Positions 60,655 to 64,000 of a stretch of DNA of 64,000 nucleotides are shown here, piece after piece; within the stretch, counting starts at the first letter, position 1; each line of letters opens with the position of its first letter. Source of the stretch: Paenibacillus sp. FSL R5-0766 (lineage in GTDB: Bacteria > Bacillota > Bacilli > Paenibacillales > Paenibacillaceae). The notes below the pieces were generated by a model, which was given only the letters and a program-made list of their open reading frames with translations, was not told the origin of the DNA and did not search any database. The translations under genes were made by a program, and so were the position numbers. The DNA lies in the NCBI RefSeq assembly GCF_037971845.1, contig NZ_CP150227.1, positions 6,696,001 through 6,760,000 of the forward strand, given 5' to 3'.

Positions 60655-63600
60655 CTATTTGTGTTGAATGTTACGCTTTTTGTTCAGCATCTCCAGCCGG
60701 ACGGATAGGGTACGGCAGATCTCCTCCAATGGACCTGGCTGACAAAGGTCTTTGTGACGACAGGCAATATCATGACGTTCCAATTGTCCTCCGATGTATG
60801 CATTCCACATCTCCGGTTCGATCGGATCGAACCAGTCGGGAATTATGGTGGACCGGAAGAAGATCAGGTCACCTTCGAATCGGGATAGCGTATATGCCCC
60901 CAAGATCCGGACGGAATTTTCATAGGTTTTCCGCAGCTTCATGATTGTCTCTTCATCCAAACTTGCCAGTGCACTTCCTTCACTACGAAGGATGCGCATT
61001 GCTGTCCCCATATCCAGCGGCCCATCCCCAATACTGTCCGGATCATATCCGCCGAGTGCAAGCAATGCCGTTAACGCTTCTTCCTCATCCGGTTCCCCGC
61101 GAATAGGCAAATAATGACTCGGATATGCATCCAGCATGGCGAGAAACTCTACTTCTTCTCCTTCGGACTGAAGCTGCACGGCCATAGCCTGAGCGACATT
61201 GCCACCCAGTGACCAGCCGAGCAAACGATACGGACCCTCGGGCTGTACAGACCGGATGTGACAGATATAATCCGCCGTCATATCCTCCAGTGTCGGTGGA
61301 AGCACTTCATACTCGGCAATCCCCCTTGCCTGCAATCCGTACAGCGGATACTCCATGCCTAGGTGTTTCATCAACCCGGCATAACACCAACTAAGTCCTC
61401 CGGCTGGATGGACACAGAATACTGGCAGATGCTGCCCATGCGTCCGGAGCGGCAGCAACACTTGCAGCGAGCTTTTCCCGGAATCTGCACCCATCTCCAA
61501 TCGCTCAGCCAGTCCAGCTACTGTGGCCGTTTCGAACAAAATGCCGATGCCCGGCTCCTTGCCCATCGCTTCGCGAATTCGACTCATCAGGCGCACCGCA
61601 AGCAGCGAATGACCTCCCAGTTCGAAGAAACTGTCATCAATACTCACACTCGGAAACCCTAATACTTCGGCAAACAGATCACAGAGAATCTGCTCCTGCG
61701 GATTGCGCGGTGCTCGGCCATCAACCGATAATTGCATCTCTGGTGCAGGCAACACCTTGCGATCCAGCTTGCCATTCGGCGTAAGTGGCAGGATCTCCAT
61801 CACAACCACCGCAGATGGGACCATATAATCGGGAAGGCTCGCTCCCGCATGTCGGCGTAACGCAGCCGTTTCCAGTTCTGCTTCACTGTCCGGTGCAGGA
61901 ACAATATAAGCGACAAGACGTTTATCTCCCGGCTGGTCTTCACGAACGATAACAGCCGCCTGAGCCACGCCCGGATGTTTTGCCAGTACAGCCTCAATCT
62001 CACCAAGCTCAATGCGGAACCCGCGGATTTTCACCTGCTGGTCGGCTCGTCCCAGATAATCAAGCGAACCATCGTGCAGGCGCTTTGCCAAGTCTCCCGT
62101 ACGGTACATACGTGTACCCGGTGCACCATATGGATCGGCGACGAATCGCTCTGCCGTGAGATCTGGCCTTCCCCAATAGCCACGAGCCAGACCCGCTCCC
62201 GCCACATACATCTCTCCAGTTACACCTGTTGGCACAGGCTTCAGATGATCATCCAGCACATAGACGCGCAAATCTGGAATAGCGCATCCAATCCAGCTGC
62301 TTGCGCCCTCCGCAGCGCTGCCTGCGTGAAGTTCTTTGTAGCTGACATGGACCGTTGTTTCCGTAATACCATACATATTGATGAGCCTTGGAGCGTCATC
62401 CACATGGCGTTCATACCAGTCGTCCAACCGTCCCAGCTCCAGTGCCTCGCCTCCAAAGACCACATAGCGGAGTGCAAGCTGCTGTCCGAAGACCGGATTT
62501 TCCCTGTCAGCCTGCATCAGTTGGTAGAACGCAGATGGCGTCTGGTTCAAAACGGTTACTTTTTGCTCGGCGAGAAGTCGCAGGAATGCTCCAGGTGATC
62601 GGCTAATCTCATGGGGAACAATAACCAAGCTTCCTCCATACAGCAGGGGGCCCCAGATCTCCCACACGGAGAAGTCAAACGCATAGGAATGGAACAACGT
62701 CCACACATCGCTCTCGTCAAAATGGAACCAATGCTGCGTTGCATCCAATAACCGGATGACATTTGCGTGCGGAATCACGACACCTTTGGGTTTCCCTGTT
62801 GAACCCGAGGTATAGATCATATAAGCCGGACGTAGCGGAGTTACCCGTCCATTCCGTTCATGGTCTGCCGGGTTACGCTCATTCATGAGTTCCAATCGCC
62901 GCAAGGTATGCAGATCGTCCATGTTAATACATTCAATGTTCGCCATTTGCGGCAGCAGGGCATATACCTCTGTACTTGTAATCATCACTTTCGGTGATGC
63001 GTCCGTCAGCATATGTGTTAAACGGTCTGCCGGATAGTTCGGGTCCAGTGGCAGATAGGCGGCACCCGTTTTGAGCACGGCAAGAATGGCTACGACCATC
63101 TCTACCGAACGAGGTAAGGCTAGGGCCACCATCTGTTCCGGCCCAGCACCTCCTGCGATCAATAGTCTCGCCAGTCGATTAGCCCGTGCATTCAGCTCCC
63201 TGTAAGTCACACGGATATCCTCGCAATGGAGGGCTACCGAACTGGCGTGAGCGGCTGCCTGTACTTCAAAACGCTCGGCTATGGTCAACTGTGGACCTTC
63301 ATCTTGTGTAGCAGTCCACTCCTTTTCAAACTGAGCATGTTCTAATGGTGTAACCAGGTCAAATCTGCTGATGCGTTCATCCATCTGCTGTACAGCATCC
63401 TCAAGCACCTGCATCAACCGAACGACCAGTTCTCCGGCGGTCGATTCACGGTAGAGGTCTGCACTATACTCCAGTACACCTTCAATTCCGGCTGGAAGTC
63501 CGTTCTGCTCCCGTTTCTCCGTCAGTTCAAGCGTAAGGTCGAATTTGGATGAACCCACACCGTGAATGCAAGTCTCTGCTTCAACACCCGGCAGCTCAAG

Positions 63601-64000
63601 ACGAATATCCGGCGTATTTTGCAGCACCAGCATCACCTGAAAGAGCGGATGTTTAGAACGAGATCGGGGCGGATTCAGCACTTCGACCAGCCGTTCAAAC
63701 GGTAAATCCTGATGTTCATAAGCAGCAAGATCGGCTTCCCGCACGCGGGCCAACAGCTCTCGGAAGGTCGGATCGCCCGAAGTGTCCGTACGCAGGACCA
63801 GCGTATTGATGAACATCCCCACGACATCATCCAGCGCATCGTCACTCCGTCCGGCAATCGGTGTACCTATCGCAATATCCATGCCTGCACCCATTCGAGT
63901 AAGCAGCACAGATAACGCCGAATGCAGAAGCATAAACAGACTTACTTTATGCTCACGGGCGACTGTCGCAAGCTGCTCATGCAGACGTTGACTGATCGCA
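60655..64000 (-). CDS. Nonribosomal peptide synthetase, terminal module C-A(Thr)-T-TE (5' end outside window)
   Basis: The frame runs off the right edge; 1114 residues are visible. Order: C-terminal part of a condensation domain ([31 protein letters not shown]), adenylation domain ([31 protein letters not shown]), carrier domain ([12 protein letters not shown]) and thioesterase ([12 protein letters not shown]). The adenylation pocket residues read by alignment to PheA are D-F-W-N-V-G-M-V-H-K, close to the known threonine code D-F-W-N-I-G-M-V-H-K. A terminal threonine module with TE, an MbtH protein, exporter and Sfp match DhbF-type synthetases of bacillibactin or paenibactin siderophores. The upstream modules are not visible, so the product is inferred. 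Confidence 0.92.
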   Translation of the reverse strand, partial: AISQRLHEQLATVAREHKVSLFMLLHSALSVLLTRMGAGMDIAIGTPIAGRSDDALDDVVGMFINTLVLRTDTSGDPTFRELLARVREADLAAYEHQDLPFERLVEVLNPPRSRSKHPLFQVMLVLQNTPDIRLELPGVEAETCIHGVGSSKFDLTLELTEKREQNGLPAGIEGVLEYSADLYRESTAGELVVRLMQVLEDAVQQMDERISRFDLVTPLEHAQFEKEWTATQDEGPQLTIAERFEVQAAAHASSVALHCEDIRVTYRELNARANRLARLLIAGGAGPEQMVALALPRSVEMVVAILAVLKTGAAYLPLDPNYPADRLTHMLTDASPKVMITSTEVYALLPQMANIECINMDDLHTLRRLELMNERNPADHERNGRVTPLRPAYMIYTSGSTGKPKGVVIPHANVIRLLDATQHWFHFDESDVWTLFHSYAFDFSVWEIWGPLLYGGSLVIVPHEISRSPGAFLRLLAEQKVTVLNQTPSAFYQLMQADRENPVFGQQLALRYVVFGGEALELGRLDDWYERHVDDAPRLINMYGITETTVHVSYKELHAGSAAEGASSWIGCAIPDLRVYVLDDHLKPVPTGVTGEMYVAGAGLARGYWGRPDLTAERFVADPYGAPGTRMYRTGDLAKRLHDGSLDYLGRADQQVKIRGFRIELGEIEAVLAKHPGVAQAAVIVREDQPGDKRLVAYIVPAPDSEAELETAALRRHAGASLPDYMVPSAVVVMEILPLTPNGKLDRKVLPAPEMQLSVDGRAPRNPQEQILCDLFAEVLGFPSVSIDDSFFELGGHSLLAVRLMSRIREAMGKEPGIGILFETATVAGLAERLEMGADSGKSSLQVLLPLRTHGQHLPVFCVHPAGGLSWCYAGLMKHLGMEYPLYGLQARGIAEYEVLPPTLEDMTADYICHIRSVQPEGPYRLLGWSLGGNVAQAMAVQLQSEGEEVEFLAMLDAYPSHYLPIRGEPDEEEALTALLALGGYDPDSIGDGPLDMGTAMRILRSEGSALASLDEETIMKLRKTYENSVRILGAYTLSRFEGDLIFFRSTIIPDWFDPIEPEMWNAYIGGQLERHDIACRHKDLCQPGPLEEICRTLSVRLEMLNKKRNIQHK

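Noticed and set aside
59982..60944. 320-codon frame opposite the exporter, MbtH and NRPS genes
   Set aside because: It crosses three well-supported genes and has no ribosome site or family.
1..64000. CRISPR arrays, tRNA, rRNA and replication origins
   Set aside because: No regularly spaced direct repeats, cloverleaf genes, rRNA segments or DnaA-box clusters were seen on reading both strands.

Overview
The window looks like chromosomal DNA of a Paenibacillus-type sporeformer (Bacillota). Evidence: about 50% G+C in most genes, strong AGGAGG-type ribosome sites, occasional TTG/GTG starts, a Spo0E-family phosphatase, FN3/CBM-bearing GH18 chitinases, an LplA/LplB-type sugar import operon, LCP and DUF2339 envelope proteins, and an Sfp/MbtH/NRPS cluster. 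The genus is inferred from gene content, not from a marker gene. No rRNA, tRNA or CRISPR array was seen.

Layout. 1-2.9 kb: end of a GlnL/YcbB-like response regulator, a 58-aa Spo0E-like gene, an acetate-uptake transporter and an acyl-CoA thioesterase. 2.9-9.7 kb: nitrite assimilation. An ANTAR regulator and a TrpD-like protein diverge from nirB-nirD-nirC-cobA, whose leader carries an ANTAR-type hexaloop hairpin followed by a terminator. 9.7-14.7 kb: a TetR/SDR pair, a small unknown gene and a two-component system, bracketed by two inverted copies of a 190-bp palindromic element. 14.8-18.7 kb: VTC-domain protein, DUF4956 protein and Cthe_2159-type lipoprotein, probably controlled by that two-component system. 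18.8-21.1 kb: an AT-rich insert with one 615-aa HEPN-like protein, followed by an IS-like terminal-inverted-repeat remnant. 21.1-24 kb: FHA/winged-helix regulator with membrane methyltransferase, a 51-aa peptide, and a low-GC SMI1/KNR4 gene pair. 24-33.2 kb: DUF2339 protein, LCP protein, two aldo/keto reductases, MarR and HxlR regulators, AIM24 protein and an MFS exporter.

33.3-45.3 kb: carbohydrate use. Two secreted GH18 chitinases lie next to an ABC importer-LacI-GH105-pectinesterase operon for pectin or rhamnogalacturonan oligomers, with two matching palindromic operators upstream, then an AraC regulator. 45.4-48.4 kb: MFS exporter, ABC ATPase, methyltransferase. 48.5-52.6 kb: an exopolysaccharide operon like B. 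subtilis yda (MarR, GH8-like, degenerate GGDEF, 47-aa membrane protein, GT2). 52.7-57.9 kb: GNAT, RlmN, Na+-dependent transporter, GreA, arylamine N-acetyltransferase. 58-64 kb: Sfp-type PPTase, exporter, MbtH-like protein and the end of an NRPS whose last adenylation domain reads as threonine-specific and is followed by a thioesterase. This resembles the end of a bacillibactin/paenibactin-type siderophore cluster.

The least explained items are the HEPN-like gene, the nirB leader with its TrpD-like neighbour, the two-component/VTC/DUF4956/Cthe_2159 locus, the two repeat families, and several genes under 60 codons (Spo0E-like, 51 aa, 47 aa, 53 aa).
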